Origin: Desulfobulbaceae bacterium UBA2276
GTDB lineage: Bacteria; Desulfobacterota; Desulfobulbia; Desulfobulbales; Desulfocapsaceae
Direction of reading: 5' to 3'
Assembly (NCBI GenBank): GCA_002347085.1
Contig: DDWW01000054.1
Coordinates: 16,046 to 80,045 of the forward strand
DNA: 64,000 nt
Shown here piece by piece: positions 49,537 through 58,897 of this stretch. Position numbers and translations under genes: made by a program. Within the stretch, counting starts at the first letter, position 1. Each line of letters opens with the position of its first letter. A model generated the notes under the pieces. That model was given only the letters and a program-made list of their open reading frames with translations, searched no databases and was not told the DNA's origin.

Positions 49537-50676
49537 TCAGGGAGCCGGCGCAGGCTTTTGCGGCAATTGAAATTGCGGGCGGTCGATCCAGTATGGGGCC
49601 GCTACCCCGTCTCGGTAGGCATCCAGGGCCTCGGGGGAGGAATTGACCCGCAGATTGCTGTAACTCCCGTCCTTGTTTTCCCAGCGTTCATGCCAAAAGA
49701 CTGCCCCCTTGACCCGCTGATATCTGGTCTGTAAGCCGGTGAAGGCCTGGGTGATGAATTCAGCCTTGTTGGCCGGTGGAAATTCACCGACACCCCACTC
49801 CGCAAGGATAACAGGCTTTTTGGGGTCCAGACGACATATCTCCTCATAGGCGTTATCCATCACCTTATAAAAAGAGACCCAGTTGTTTGCCCGAACCATC
49901 TTTCCATACACGCTCAATCCGAGCCAGTCCACATAGTCCGCCCCAGGATAGTAGCTGGCAATCATGTTCCAAGGCTCAGGGGGGAAGCTGATATTGTTGG
50001 CGTGAAAACCCCAGAGGATATTGTCCGCCCTGCGCACCCTCACCCGATCAACCACATATCGGTATGCCTGTTTTACCAGTTCGGGCCCGGCATAGAGGGG
50101 AGATCCATCTTTCCGGCCTGTAACCTTACCCCCGCCATAATAGATGCCTGACCAGGGAAACCAGGTGCCGTTCATTTCCAGACCCCAGGACACCAGCATG
50201 GGCTTTCCATAGTTCCGGGCCGCATCCGCCCACTGGTCAATATAGGCGTCCCACTTGCCGGCGAGGATGTCGGGCAGATTAAAGCGGTCAGGTTCCCCCC
50301 CCTCCTCGTAGGGCCTGTCCCATGGCGACCAGAAGATCAACGGGATCGCCCCGTATCCCGAAACAATCTGTATCGCTTTCTCGGGGAACCCCTGTTCTCC
50401 CCAGAAACTGCCAAAGGCGACAATGGCAAGATGTTTGCCGGTCATCTGCTCAAAGGCCGTTAGGGCATCAAAGGTGACATCATCCTCACCTTCGCCAAAA
50501 TCCACATAGGCCCCGGTGTAGGCCCCGGTTCCCTGCAGCATGAGTTTCTTGGGGCCATCGTCCCTGGTCGTGACAGTCTCTTCATGCCGACAGCCGGCAA
50601 AGAATGTACAGGAGAGTAAAGCCGCAACAAGCAAAAGGGTTGTTGCGGCGGCAGCGATTGAACGTTTTGTAAGCAT
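49537..50676 (-). CDS. GH26-like glycoside hydrolase lipoprotein
   Basis: About 379 residues from ATG 50676, with AGGAG 11 bases upstream; a TTG at 50703 overlaps the previous stop. A lipoprotein signal (LLSCTFFAGC) precedes a single domain with GH26-type features: FWSPWDRPYEEGG, SWGLEMNGTWFPW (acid/base Glu in the LEMNG segment), LSVYGKMV, and the likely nucleophile in PVILAEWGVGEFP. GH26 enzymes include beta-mannanases; many bacterial members beside synthase genes are polysaccharide-processing lyase-like or hydrolase partners. It is co-transcribed with the synthase upstream and probably trims or releases that polymer in the periplasm. Confidence 0.85.
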   Translation of the reverse strand: MLTKRSIAAAATTLLLVAALLSCTFFAGCRHEETVTTRDDGPKKLMLQGTGAYTGAYVDFGEGEDDVTFDALTAFEQMTGKHLAIVAFGSFWGEQGFPEKAIQIVSGYGAIPLIFWSPWDRPYEEGGEPDRFNLPDILAGKWDAYIDQWADAARNYGKPMLVSWGLEMNGTWFPWSGIYYGGGKVTGRKDGSPLYAGPELVKQAYRYVVDRVRVRRADNILWGFHANNISFPPEPWNMIASYYPGADYVDWLGLSVYGKMVRANNWVSFYKVMDNAYEEICRLDPKKPVILAEWGVGEFPPANKAEFITQAFTGLQTRYQRVKGAVFWHERWENKDGSYSNLRVNSSPEALDAYRDGVAAPYWIDRPQFQLPQKPAPAP

Positions 50677-50699
50677 TGCTATTATTGCTCCTGTTTTCC

Positions 50700-53600
50700 T
50701 CAAGAGGTATGCGTGACAGAGGCGGTACGGTCAAGCTTGCCCCAGTCGACCAATACCCCTTTGCTTGCCTTGATGATGGCCTTGATGACCGCAAAACTTA
50801 ATACTGGCCGGTAGATAAAGCGCATGGGGAGAACCAGCCAGATCTGGGATAAAGGTTCCCGTTCCACGAGACAGGCAACCGCCGCCAGCAAAAGATCGGC
50901 ACAGAGAAAGACCAAAAAATAAAAATAGAGAAGGGAATTGGCCGGGCTCATGAGCAGCGACAAAATTAAAAGGGCATCAATGAGCGGTCCCAGCGCCACC
51001 AGCAGGATATTGAAAAACCAGGCGCTGGGCAGGCTGAACCAGGCCAGGGCCTTGTATTTCCGGTCAAAAAGCATGTCCCTGTGTTTCCAGAGACATTGCA
51101 GGGTGCCAAAGGCCCAGCGGAACCGTTGTTTGGCAAAAGTCCTGATGGTCTCAGGGGCCTCGGTCCACGCGACGGCCCTGGGGGCATAGCAGATTTTAAA
51201 TCCACACCGGTGCAGATTCAAGGTAAGGTCGGTATCCTCGGCCAGGGTCTCGGTACTGATCCCGCCCGCCGCCAGGACCGCACTCTTTTTAAAGGCGCTG
51301 ACTGCCCCCGGCACCACCGTGATACAGTTGAGCAGGTGATAGGCCCGACGATCCAGATTAAAGCCGCAGGTATATTCAAGGGACTGGAAGCGAGCGACAA
51401 GGGTCTTGGGATTCCCAACCCTTGCCCGCCCTGAAACTGCACCAACGTTGGGGTCAGCAAATGGACGGACAAGCTCGCCAATGGTCTCGGGTGCACACTG
51501 GGTGTCGGCATCTAGAGTGACGACAATCTCGTGGCAAACTGCGGCAAGACCGACCTGCAAGGCCGTGGCCTTCCCCTGGTTGACCTGCCTGATCAGGTGA
51601 ATGCGCCTGTCGCTTTGGGCCATCTCGGCCACAAGCTGAGCTGTTTTATCTGAGGAACCGTCATCGACCACAATCACCTCCAACTCGCCCGGGTAGGTGC
51701 TGCTGCTGACCGACAGCAGGGTCTGTTTAATCACCTTTTCCTCATTATAGGCGGCAATCAGGACACTCACCGGCGGGTATGAGGCAGAGGCCGGGGAAGA
51801 GGGTGATACCCCTGTGTCACCAGCCCGTCGACTTTTGAACGCCAGCCAGGCGATGATTAAGGTCCGTATCACCACCAGGGCCGTTGCCACGATCATGAAC
51901 GCCCAGAAGAATTGTGTCACCGCTTGAATGGCCCTGAACCCGCCCTTGTTTACTATCCTGGTCATGACTCGTTGATCCCGGGGAACCAACGGCATCATCT
52001 GCTCCGGCGGAATCCCAGACAGTACCGGCAGGGAAAGGAGAGTGTCACCCCTGGCCCGCAAATAATCAATAATTTTCGGCAAGGCCTCAACCGTCTGGGT
52101 TCGGTCTCCGCCTGCGTCATGGAGCAGGACGATATTCCCGCCCTGCCGGCGGTCTTTTTTGACGTTTTCGATCATTGCCGCCACTCCCGGCCTTGACCAG
52201 TCCTGCGGGTCAATGTCTTCAGTGACGGTGATATATCCCATTTTCTGGGCCAGCTTGATCGGGACAAGCTCTTCCTGGTCATGGGGATTGGTGTCGGCAT
52301 TATAGGGCGGTCGAAAGAGGATTGTGGAACGACCGGTTATGGACTCAAGCAGGCGCTGGGTGGCATTGAATTCCAGGTAGGCCCGCTCTCCCGAGACCAG
52401 GGCGATGTTGGGGTGGGTATAGGTGTGGACTCCCACCGTGTGCCCCTCGCGGACGATGCGTCTGACAATATCGGGATTTTCTTCCATGTTCTCGCCAATC
52501 ATAAAAAAAGTCGCACTCACCCCCCTGGCCTTGAGGATGTCGAGGATCTGCGGGGTCCATCTGGAATCAGGGCCGTCATCAAAGGTGATGACGGCTGAAT
52601 TATCAGGTCCTCGGCCCTGGTGAATAATGGTGAGATAACGGGGGAATTTCTCGTAGCGTTCCCGTAAAAGGCCTTCGGTGGCATCTTTGGTATTGAGCAT
52701 AAGCCGCCGCATCCCATCGGCATGCTCGTCCTCTATGGTGATAAAATTTCCCCTGCCGATATGGGCTATCGCCGCTCCGGGCCTGATGGTCTCAATGGCT
52801 GGAACATTCGCGCCGGAAAAGGGCGTGGCGGGATCGAGCTTCAGAACGTCCCAGATTCCTGGATCCTCGGTGCCAAGCCGCGATATGGCAATGCCGCCGA
52901 CATGGCGATCTCTTCCGGCCTGGAGCTGGTTTGCAAAGGTAACCGCGTCCAGAAACCAGAGGGTATGGGATGTGCCAGAGTCTTCATAGACGAAATGCGG
53001 ATTGTAGGAAGGGGCGTCAAAATCACAGGAGCTGAGGGAAGAATGGCCAGCCCGGCTCATTGCATCCTGAAAACGAATGGTCTCCGCCTCTTTTTCTCCA
53101 TCGGCCCAGTCATAGCCGTAAGAACCAAGGGCAAACACCCATTGTGCCGGCTCGCCGTATTCAAGTAAGGTGTCGATCCAGCCATTAAACCATTCCCATG
53201 AGGCAATGGGCCCTGGCTGATCAAATTCGGCGTTTTCGTCGTGAAGCATGGCGACAAAGTGGTCGACGTGTTTGGCCAGAGCATCGAGATCAAAGACGCG
53301 AAGCCCTGTGCCCATGGGTACGCACAGCCATAAATCCATGGCCTCGGCATGGAGTTCCGAAGCAATCCTGCTTACTAACGCGGTCATGCCCTCCTGATAG
53401 GAGGGATCAACCTGCTCCCAATCAATGACAACCCCTCCCGCACCCATGGCCTGCAGATGCCCCTTGAGATCGGCAATAAACTGATCCTGTCTGGCAGTCG
53501 GCCCATTGACCAATCCTTCAACCGACTCCGGCTGCCAGGTCCCTCCATCGTCCATATTGCGAAGAAGAGGCAGCAGCACTAATCCCCGATTTTTTATCAG

Positions 53601-54206
53601 ATCCAGAACCACCTGCTCCGGGCCGGCCTTGACTGTCCCGCGACCATCCTCAACCGTCAGCCAGTCCGGGCAGAGATGGGTCAGGACCTCAGCATTGGCC
53701 TTGAGGGAATCAAGGCTGCCCGGATCCCAACTTTCATAAAAGCCAAGCCGGATCTCCGCCACAGAGGCAAATTTTTCGACCTGCTTTCTTCTTAAGGGAG
53801 ATAAGATTTCTGGTTGCTTGATAAGGAATGGAAAGGAGGAAGTGCCGTAAGTGAATGTGCCGGCATGATTGGGGGAAAAGGGGAAGGTTGCCTTGTCGCC
53901 GTGCGTACCCTTGGTGAAATTCAGCCATACGGGCCTCGCAGCCAACTGCTTCGCATGGTGTTCCTTTGTCTGAAAGCTTTTGAGCCTGGACTTGAGCTGC
54001 TGCACCGCAGGCGGCAAGGCGAGAGGCGATGGCAGGAACAGGGTCTGTGCGAAAAGGATCGTCCCGATAAAAAGAAGCAGGCCTGTGACAAACATGAAAA
54101 GCCGGAGCCTGGGCCACCGTTTGCCACGCGCATCCAGGAAGATGAAGGCCTCGGGATTGATGGGGTGGAGTGGGGCAGGTCGCTTCGACGGGGGCGTGTT
54201 ATTCAT
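50700..54206 (-). CDS. Three-domain exopolysaccharide synthase (GH18-like, NodB deacetylase, GT2)
   Basis: About 1168 residues. ATG 54206 is nine bases after GAGGTG; the ATG at 54215 is too close to it. After a membrane helix (about 40-62), residues 150-500 form a GH18-like periplasmic domain with GGVVIDWEQV, retaining Asp and Glu of the catalytic motif. A NodB polysaccharide deacetylase (about 550-745) has TFDDGPD, HTYTHP and RPPYNADT. A membrane helix (about 780-805) leads to a GT2 synthase (about 840-1060) with VSVLIAAYNEE, VVDDGSSD, TLDADT and QRFRW, and several C-terminal helices. This suggests synthesis, export and partial deacetylation of an amino-sugar polymer by one polypeptide. Confidence 0.92.
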   Translation of the reverse strand: MNNTPPSKRPAPLHPINPEAFIFLDARGKRWPRLRLFMFVTGLLLFIGTILFAQTLFLPSPLALPPAVQQLKSRLKSFQTKEHHAKQLAARPVWLNFTKGTHGDKATFPFSPNHAGTFTYGTSSFPFLIKQPEILSPLRRKQVEKFASVAEIRLGFYESWDPGSLDSLKANAEVLTHLCPDWLTVEDGRGTVKAGPEQVVLDLIKNRGLVLLPLLRNMDDGGTWQPESVEGLVNGPTARQDQFIADLKGHLQAMGAGGVVIDWEQVDPSYQEGMTALVSRIASELHAEAMDLWLCVPMGTGLRVFDLDALAKHVDHFVAMLHDENAEFDQPGPIASWEWFNGWIDTLLEYGEPAQWVFALGSYGYDWADGEKEAETIRFQDAMSRAGHSSLSSCDFDAPSYNPHFVYEDSGTSHTLWFLDAVTFANQLQAGRDRHVGGIAISRLGTEDPGIWDVLKLDPATPFSGANVPAIETIRPGAAIAHIGRGNFITIEDEHADGMRRLMLNTKDATEGLLRERYEKFPRYLTIIHQGRGPDNSAVITFDDGPDSRWTPQILDILKARGVSATFFMIGENMEENPDIVRRIVREGHTVGVHTYTHPNIALVSGERAYLEFNATQRLLESITGRSTILFRPPYNADTNPHDQEELVPIKLAQKMGYITVTEDIDPQDWSRPGVAAMIENVKKDRRQGGNIVLLHDAGGDRTQTVEALPKIIDYLRARGDTLLSLPVLSGIPPEQMMPLVPRDQRVMTRIVNKGGFRAIQAVTQFFWAFMIVATALVVIRTLIIAWLAFKSRRAGDTGVSPSSPASASYPPVSVLIAAYNEEKVIKQTLLSVSSSTYPGELEVIVVDDGSSDKTAQLVAEMAQSDRRIHLIRQVNQGKATALQVGLAAVCHEIVVTLDADTQCAPETIGELVRPFADPNVGAVSGRARVGNPKTLVARFQSLEYTCGFNLDRRAYHLLNCITVVPGAVSAFKKSAVLAAGGISTETLAEDTDLTLNLHRCGFKICYAPRAVAWTEAPETIRTFAKQRFRWAFGTLQCLWKHRDMLFDRKYKALAWFSLPSAWFFNILLVALGPLIDALLILSLLMSPANSLLYFYFLVFLCADLLLAAVACLVEREPLSQIWLVLPMRFIYRPVLSFAVIKAIIKASKGVLVDWGKLDRTASVTHTS

Positions 54207-54332
54207 TTTTTTCATTCACCTCGATCCTCCCGTAACCTACTCGACCAGATGGCAGACTCCACTATGAATTATTTCTTTTGCGATTTTCCGGTAAGAGGAT
54301 ACCTTGTAGTGACAGGGGTAAAACGGGCAGCT

Positions 54333-54584
54333 TCATGAGTGTACTGACTTGCTCCTGTCCAGTAAAGCAATCTTTTTGCCGGTCACTCTACCATTCAAGA
54401 GGCTTGCAAAGTATTTCGTGAAGAGAAGAGTTGCTGCCCGTTTGAGTCTGTACTGTATTTTTTTGAGATTTTGATTGAATGACCCCGCTTCGTTTTTAAA
54501 CAGGTAGCAGAGACCGAAGCGAAGCAAAGGGGATGGTGACTTTTCAGGAGTGTTACGGGGAATCCTTGTCTGAATTCTCTTCAT
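54333..54584 (-). CDS. Possible small basic protein coupled to DUF1499 gene
   Basis: An 83-codon frame whose ATG overlaps the preceding stop (ATGA at 54581-54584). The sequence is basic (MKRIQTRIPRNTPEKSPSP, later NQNLKKIQYRLKRAATLLF) with no membrane helix or known motif. The coupling overlap is the only positive sign; base composition does not clearly favour coding. I do not recognise it. Confidence 0.3.
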   Translation of the reverse strand: MKRIQTRIPRNTPEKSPSPLLRFGLCYLFKNEAGSFNQNLKKIQYRLKRAATLLFTKYFASLLNGRVTGKKIALLDRSKSVHS

Positions 54585-55036
54585 TGTTTTGGTGCCGCTG
54601 CGAGGAATTGCATCCGGATATCTTCCATGCGTCGACGGTTTTTGCCAAGATCCGAATACCCAAGTCGCGAAGCGGAGCGGACGTGGATGACCTTGTCCGT
54701 CCTGTCCAGCAGGAACTCGCCGTCATCTACAAAGAGAAAGGTTCGCAGTTCAACCCGCAAGTAATGGGGGAGTTCCTCCACTATTGTTGCATCGCCACGT
54801 TGTGCAAGCACCAGCTTCAAACGAGCAAAGGCCGCATCCGGATCGCCGTTGAATGGGAACGGTGCTATCCGGTGCTTTTCGTCATCGGCCTGACTCGATA
54901 CGCAGTTGGGTGAATCAGGACAGGCCGCCAGTACGTTGCCCTGTACTTCCAGACCGTTCCGGCGTTCACCCGCGCAGCCCACTATTCCCAGCAAGCCGAC
55001 AGCCACGGCTAAAATTCTCCAAACAATTGTGTGCAT
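54581..55036 (-). CDS. DUF1499 family lipoprotein
   Basis: A 151-residue lipoprotein with signal VGLLGIVGC. The mature region has the DUF1499 hallmarks: LAACPDSPNCVSSQA with two conserved cysteines, then a P.PF stretch, YLRVELRTFLFVDDGEFLL and IHVRSASRLGYSDLGKNRRR. The family is widespread and of unknown function; members are often small envelope proteins. It stands alone on the minus strand, and the 285 bp before the next gene (55037-55321) are A+T-rich, with nothing else recognised. Confidence 0.9.
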   Translation of the reverse strand: MHTIVWRILAVAVGLLGIVGCAGERRNGLEVQGNVLAACPDSPNCVSSQADDEKHRIAPFPFNGDPDAAFARLKLVLAQRGDATIVEELPHYLRVELRTFLFVDDGEFLLDRTDKVIHVRSASRLGYSDLGKNRRRMEDIRMQFLAAAPKQ

Positions 55037-55321
55037 AATTCACTCCCTTGATGCCGTTTTGTTAGCATGTTACCTTGCATATAGGTCTTGTTGCAGATCA
55101 TAGATAGTGACATATTAAAACTGCTGCGTTTGAATACTGATTTTTTAAGCCCTCTTGGAGTAAGCTTTGAGCTTGATAGGAATTTTTATATGCAAAATTT
55201 AGATATAATCCACAAGATGTCAATGTAGCTATGTGCAAAATGTAAACAATCCGGCAGGGGGCCTTGTTTTTAGAGGGACAGGGAAGAATGATATGTTTTT
55301 ACATCAGAGGGGGAAAATCTC

Positions 55322-56212
55322 ATGAAGGCATTGATCACCGGGGCAACAGGCTTTGTCGGACAACATCTTGCAGCAAGAATACCTGAGGCTATTCTTGTCG
55401 GGCGTGATATTGAAAAAATACAAAAGATGTTTGGGAAGAGAGAAGTGCGGGGATGGGATGGCTCTGGAAATGCAGGGCCATCTTTTCTTGAAGGCGTGGA
55501 CACGGTTTTTCATTTAGCAGGTGAATCGGTCTTTCATGGCCGCTGGAATGCGCTCAAAAAAGAACGAATACGAGCCAGCCGTATTGATGGTACCCGTCAT
55601 CTTGTAGATATTATTTCTCAGGCAAAAAACAGGCCTGCAACCTTGATCTGCTCTTCTGCTGTTGGGTATTACGGTTCACGAGGCGACGAGAGACTGACGG
55701 AAAACTCTGTTCCCGGAGACGATTTTCTGGCGAAGGTGTGTGTCGATTGGGAAAAAGAGGCCCTGCGGGCAGAAGAATTCGGTGTGCGGGTTGTGCTGGT
55801 CCGAACCGGGGTTGTCTTAGGGCCTGATGGTGGGGCCTTGGCACAAATGCTGCCCCTCTTTAAATATGGCTTGGGAGGCCGATTAGGCAGTGGCTGTCAA
55901 TATATGCCCTGGATTCATATTGATGACCTGATTGGTGCCATGCTCTTTGCAAGGGGTGCTTCAAAACTGCGAGGACCTGTAAATGTGGTGGCGCCCAATC
56001 CCTTAACCAATAGCGAATTTACTCACGCCCTGGCATCATCCCTGCATCGTCCGGCCATACTTCCTGTGCCGGGATTTGCCCTGAAGATCGTATTGGGTGA
56101 ATTCGCTAACGTGTTGCTGGGTTCCCAGCGTGCTGTGCCGGAGGTGTTGCAACAGGCCGGCTATACCTATGTATTTCCTGAACTCAAAGCAGCCTTGCAT
56201 GATCTGCTGTAG
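55322..56212 (+). CDS. TIGR01777/YfcH-type NAD(P)-binding epimerase
   Basis: A 296-residue short-chain dehydrogenase-type epimerase. The nucleotide-binding motif is TGATGFVGQHLA at the N-terminus. HLAGE(S), WNALKKERIRASRIDGTR, SSAVGYYGSRGD and PWIHIDDLIGAM are diagnostic for the TIGR01777 (YfcH, SULA) family, and a DUF1731-like C-terminus follows. Members resemble sugar-nucleotide epimerases but have no settled substrate. GAGGGGG lies 8 bases before the ATG. It is a single gene between an A+T-rich gap and a terminator. Confidence 0.92.
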   Translation: MKALITGATGFVGQHLAARIPEAILVGRDIEKIQKMFGKREVRGWDGSGNAGPSFLEGVDTVFHLAGESVFHGRWNALKKERIRASRIDGTRHLVDIISQAKNRPATLICSSAVGYYGSRGDERLTENSVPGDDFLAKVCVDWEKEALRAEEFGVRVVLVRTGVVLGPDGGALAQMLPLFKYGLGGRLGSGCQYMPWIHIDDLIGAMLFARGASKLRGPVNVVAPNPLTNSEFTHALASSLHRPAILPVPGFALKIVLGEFANVLLGSQRAVPEVLQQAGYTYVFPELKAALHDLL

Positions 56213-56301
56213 TAATACCAGCTCTATACAGTGACTTCAGCCCGATCCATCTTGCCCGCTTTTGCCCGCCTGTCATCTCAAATTACAATTCTTGCCGGGC
56301 C

Positions 56302-56340
56302 AAAAAAGGGAGAGCCGAGAAATTGGCCCTCCCTTTTTTT
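56302..56340. terminator. Bidirectional-looking intrinsic terminator
   Basis: AAAAAAGGGAG-a-GCC (56302-56316) pairs with GGC-c-CTCCCTTTTTT (from 56325), with one internal mismatch and a short loop, and is followed by further T residues. It ends the epimerase transcript. The gap 56213-56517 holds this terminator and the nrdJ upstream region. Confidence 0.85.
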
Positions 56341-56410
56341 TATTTTCATTTTTTGTTTATCCGTTTTCTTTGAAGATTGAAGGGCTTGTCGAGGTGGAGT
56401 TCGTCTCTGG

Positions 56411-56424
56411 TACAATATGTTGTA
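56411..56424. promoter_or_regulatory. Palindrome upstream of nrdJ, possible NrdR-like box
   Basis: TACAATATGTTGTA is a perfect 14-bp palindrome with a 4-bp centre, about 95 bp upstream of the nrdJ start. NrdR boxes are A+T-centred palindromes of similar length. NrdR sites normally occur in pairs and I see only one, so this is weak. The TACAAT hexamer could also be a -10 element. Confidence 0.3.
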
Positions 56425-56517
56425 GATTGTCCTTGAGTAATGTCGCAAGGGTGGTATATAAGGCGATGTGTTTGTCGAAATAACGGATTTAACAATGGAC
56501 TCAGCAAGAGGCATGAA

Positions 56518-58701
56518 ATGACTTCAGATCACACTAAACAGGAACTGACCACTACCGCCGAGACTGTTCTCGCCAGGCGCTACTATCTGAAAGATGATGC
56601 CGGCCGGCCAGTAGAAACCTGGGAGACCCTGTGCCATCGGGTGGCCGATGCTGTGGCTGAGGGTGACGGCCAGGGAACTCATATCGCCCAGTTGCGAGAA
56701 GATTTTTTTCGCCTGATCTATCATCTTGATTTTCTGCCGAATTCTCCTTGTCTGATGAATGCCGGTACCGATCTCGGCCAGTTGTCGGCCTGTTTCGTCC
56801 TGCCCATTGCTGATTCCATGGATGGGATATTTACCGCAATCCGCAATGGGGCCTTGGTCCACAAGACCGGTGGCGGTACTGGCTATTCTTTCTCCCGTCT
56901 TCGTTCCAAAAACGCGGCCGTTCGCTCGACGCAGGGTGTAGCCTCGGGGCCCCTGTCCTTTGCCGCAGTCTTTGATGCCGCTACTGAGACCATTAAACAG
57001 GGAGGCAAGCGACGCGGGGCCAATATGGGGGTGTTGCGTATAGATCACCCTGATATTATGGATTTTATTTGCGCTAAAGAGGATCAGAACAAGTTTAATA
57101 ATTTTAATTTCAGCGTGGCGATTACCGATGCCTTTATGACCGCAGTTGAGGACGGGAGCGAGTATGAGCTGCTTGAGCCGGCTACCGGTGCCGTTATTGC
57201 CTGTCTTGATGCCCGGAGCGTCTTTGAAAAGATCATTGATCTTGCCTGGCACAATGGGGAACCCGGGGTGCTGTTTATTGATGCCGCCAACCGAGCCAAT
57301 ATGACCCCGCAATTAGGGGATTTTGAGGCCACCAATCCTTGTGGCGAGCAGTGGTTGCTGCCCTACGAGAGCTGTAACCTGGGCTCTATCAATCTGGCCA
57401 ATTTTGTCGTCAAGGGCAAGGATGGAGGCCGTGTTGATTACGAGCGCTTGAAACAGGTGGCCCAGACGGCCACGATATTTTTAGATAATGTTATTGATTG
57501 CAACCGCTTTCCCATCCCCGAGATTGAAGAGATGACCCTGAAAACCAGGAAGATTGGCTTAGGGATTATGGGGCTGCATGATCTGCTGATTCAGATGGAG
57601 ATTCCCTACGGGAGCGAAGAGGGACGGGCTTTGGCCGCCCAGGTGATGCAGTTTGTCAGGGATGCGGCCGAAGAACGCTCCATACAGCTGGCGGAGGAAA
57701 AAGGGGCCTTTCCGGCCTATGATCCGGCAGTCAATAAATATCCTGGCCGCCGTAATGCCGCCCTGACCTCCATCCAGCCGACCGGCACAGTCTCTATGAT
57801 TGCCGACTGCGCCTCGGGCTGTGAACCGTATTTCTCGATCGTCATGGTCAAGCATGTGATGGACGGGGATCGTTTGATTCTGGTCAATAAATATTTTGAG
57901 CAGGTGGCCCGGCAAGAGGGATTTTATTCAGAAGAGCTGATGAGCAAGGTGGCGGATAGCGGCACGGTGATAGGCCATGACGAGATCCCTGGGAATTGGC
58001 AGGAGATCTTTCGTACCGCCCAGGATATAGGCCCCGAGGATCATATTCGGATGCAGGGGCTCCTGCAACAGAGCGGGGTCGATTCTTCCATCTCCAAGAC
58101 CATCAATCTGCCCAACAGTGCCAGCCGTGAAGAGGTGAAATTGTGCTATATGCTTGGTTATCAGCTGGGGTGCAAGGGGTTGACCGTCTATCGCGATGGT
58201 TCCAGGGATTCGCAGGTGCTGAATGCCGGCGAGTCGTCTGGAAACCAGCAGATAGCCCTGGTCTCCAGCGAGGGCCTGGTGAAAAGGAACCTGCCGGATA
58301 CCCTGAATGCCAAGCGCTACCGCCTCAAGGATCAGGACCAGAAATCGGTCTATATTATTGTCTGTTTTGATGAGAACGAGAAGCCGATGGAGGTCTTTGC
58401 CAAATTTCCCTTTGATAACCGGGTTGACCTGAAGGACAAGTCCACCATGTGGACCACCACCTGCCGGCTGGTTTCTCTGGCCCTGCGTTTTAATATCCCT
58501 GCCTCCGAGATCATCAAGCAGCTTGACCGTTCCAGTGGTCATATGTTAGATCTTCCGGCACAGTTGAGTAAGTTGTTCAAGTCATTCATGGCTGGGACCC
58601 AGCATGGTTTTGCCAGTGCCTGCCCTGAATGTTCCGGGCAGCTTATTTTTGAAGAGGGATGTGAAACCTGTCATCTCTGTGGGTTTAGCAAGTGCTCATA
58701 A
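56518..58701 (+). CDS. nrdJ: Adenosylcobalamin-dependent (class II) ribonucleotide reductase
   Basis: About 727 residues from ATG 56518, which has AAGAGG at a good distance; the upstream frame from 56440 has no family similarity. Family segments include FLPNSPCLMNAGTD, QLSACFVLPI, NPCGEQWLLPYESCNLGSIN (the active-site NPCGE and thiyl Cys) and QPTGTVSMIADCASGCEP. A TSCPD domain (about 600-690, LNAKRYRLKDQDQ and onward) and a C-terminal zinc-ribbon-like end (CPECSGQ...CETCHLCGF) complete it. It reduces ribonucleotides to deoxyribonucleotides using vitamin B12, without oxygen. No B12 riboswitch was seen upstream. Confidence 0.96.
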   Translation: MTSDHTKQELTTTAETVLARRYYLKDDAGRPVETWETLCHRVADAVAEGDGQGTHIAQLREDFFRLIYHLDFLPNSPCLMNAGTDLGQLSACFVLPIADSMDGIFTAIRNGALVHKTGGGTGYSFSRLRSKNAAVRSTQGVASGPLSFAAVFDAATETIKQGGKRRGANMGVLRIDHPDIMDFICAKEDQNKFNNFNFSVAITDAFMTAVEDGSEYELLEPATGAVIACLDARSVFEKIIDLAWHNGEPGVLFIDAANRANMTPQLGDFEATNPCGEQWLLPYESCNLGSINLANFVVKGKDGGRVDYERLKQVAQTATIFLDNVIDCNRFPIPEIEEMTLKTRKIGLGIMGLHDLLIQMEIPYGSEEGRALAAQVMQFVRDAAEERSIQLAEEKGAFPAYDPAVNKYPGRRNAALTSIQPTGTVSMIADCASGCEPYFSIVMVKHVMDGDRLILVNKYFEQVARQEGFYSEELMSKVADSGTVIGHDEIPGNWQEIFRTAQDIGPEDHIRMQGLLQQSGVDSSISKTINLPNSASREEVKLCYMLGYQLGCKGLTVYRDGSRDSQVLNAGESSGNQQIALVSSEGLVKRNLPDTLNAKRYRLKDQDQKSVYIIVCFDENEKPMEVFAKFPFDNRVDLKDKSTMWTTTCRLVSLALRFNIPASEIIKQLDRSSGHMLDLPAQLSKLFKSFMAGTQHGFASACPECSGQLIFEEGCETCHLCGFSKCS

Positions 58702-58897
58702 CTGTTTGATAATCCTGTGTGAAAAAATAACATGGTCAATTGGTTGATTGGCGTGGCATAAGGATCCGTAACGCAATGAGTATAAATGGCCAAGTTGTTT
58801 CGTGAGGGCTCCTGATATGTTATTGTCGGCAAAACGCCACTCAAAGAAACACGGCTTCTAAATAAATGGTAAAGTTGAAACGAAGGAAGGTGCGGTA

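Noticed and set aside
54533..54913. A 126-codon plus-strand frame opposite the DUF1499 gene
   Set aside because: The minus strand has a lipoprotein signal and the conserved DUF1499 motifs; the plus frame is antisense.
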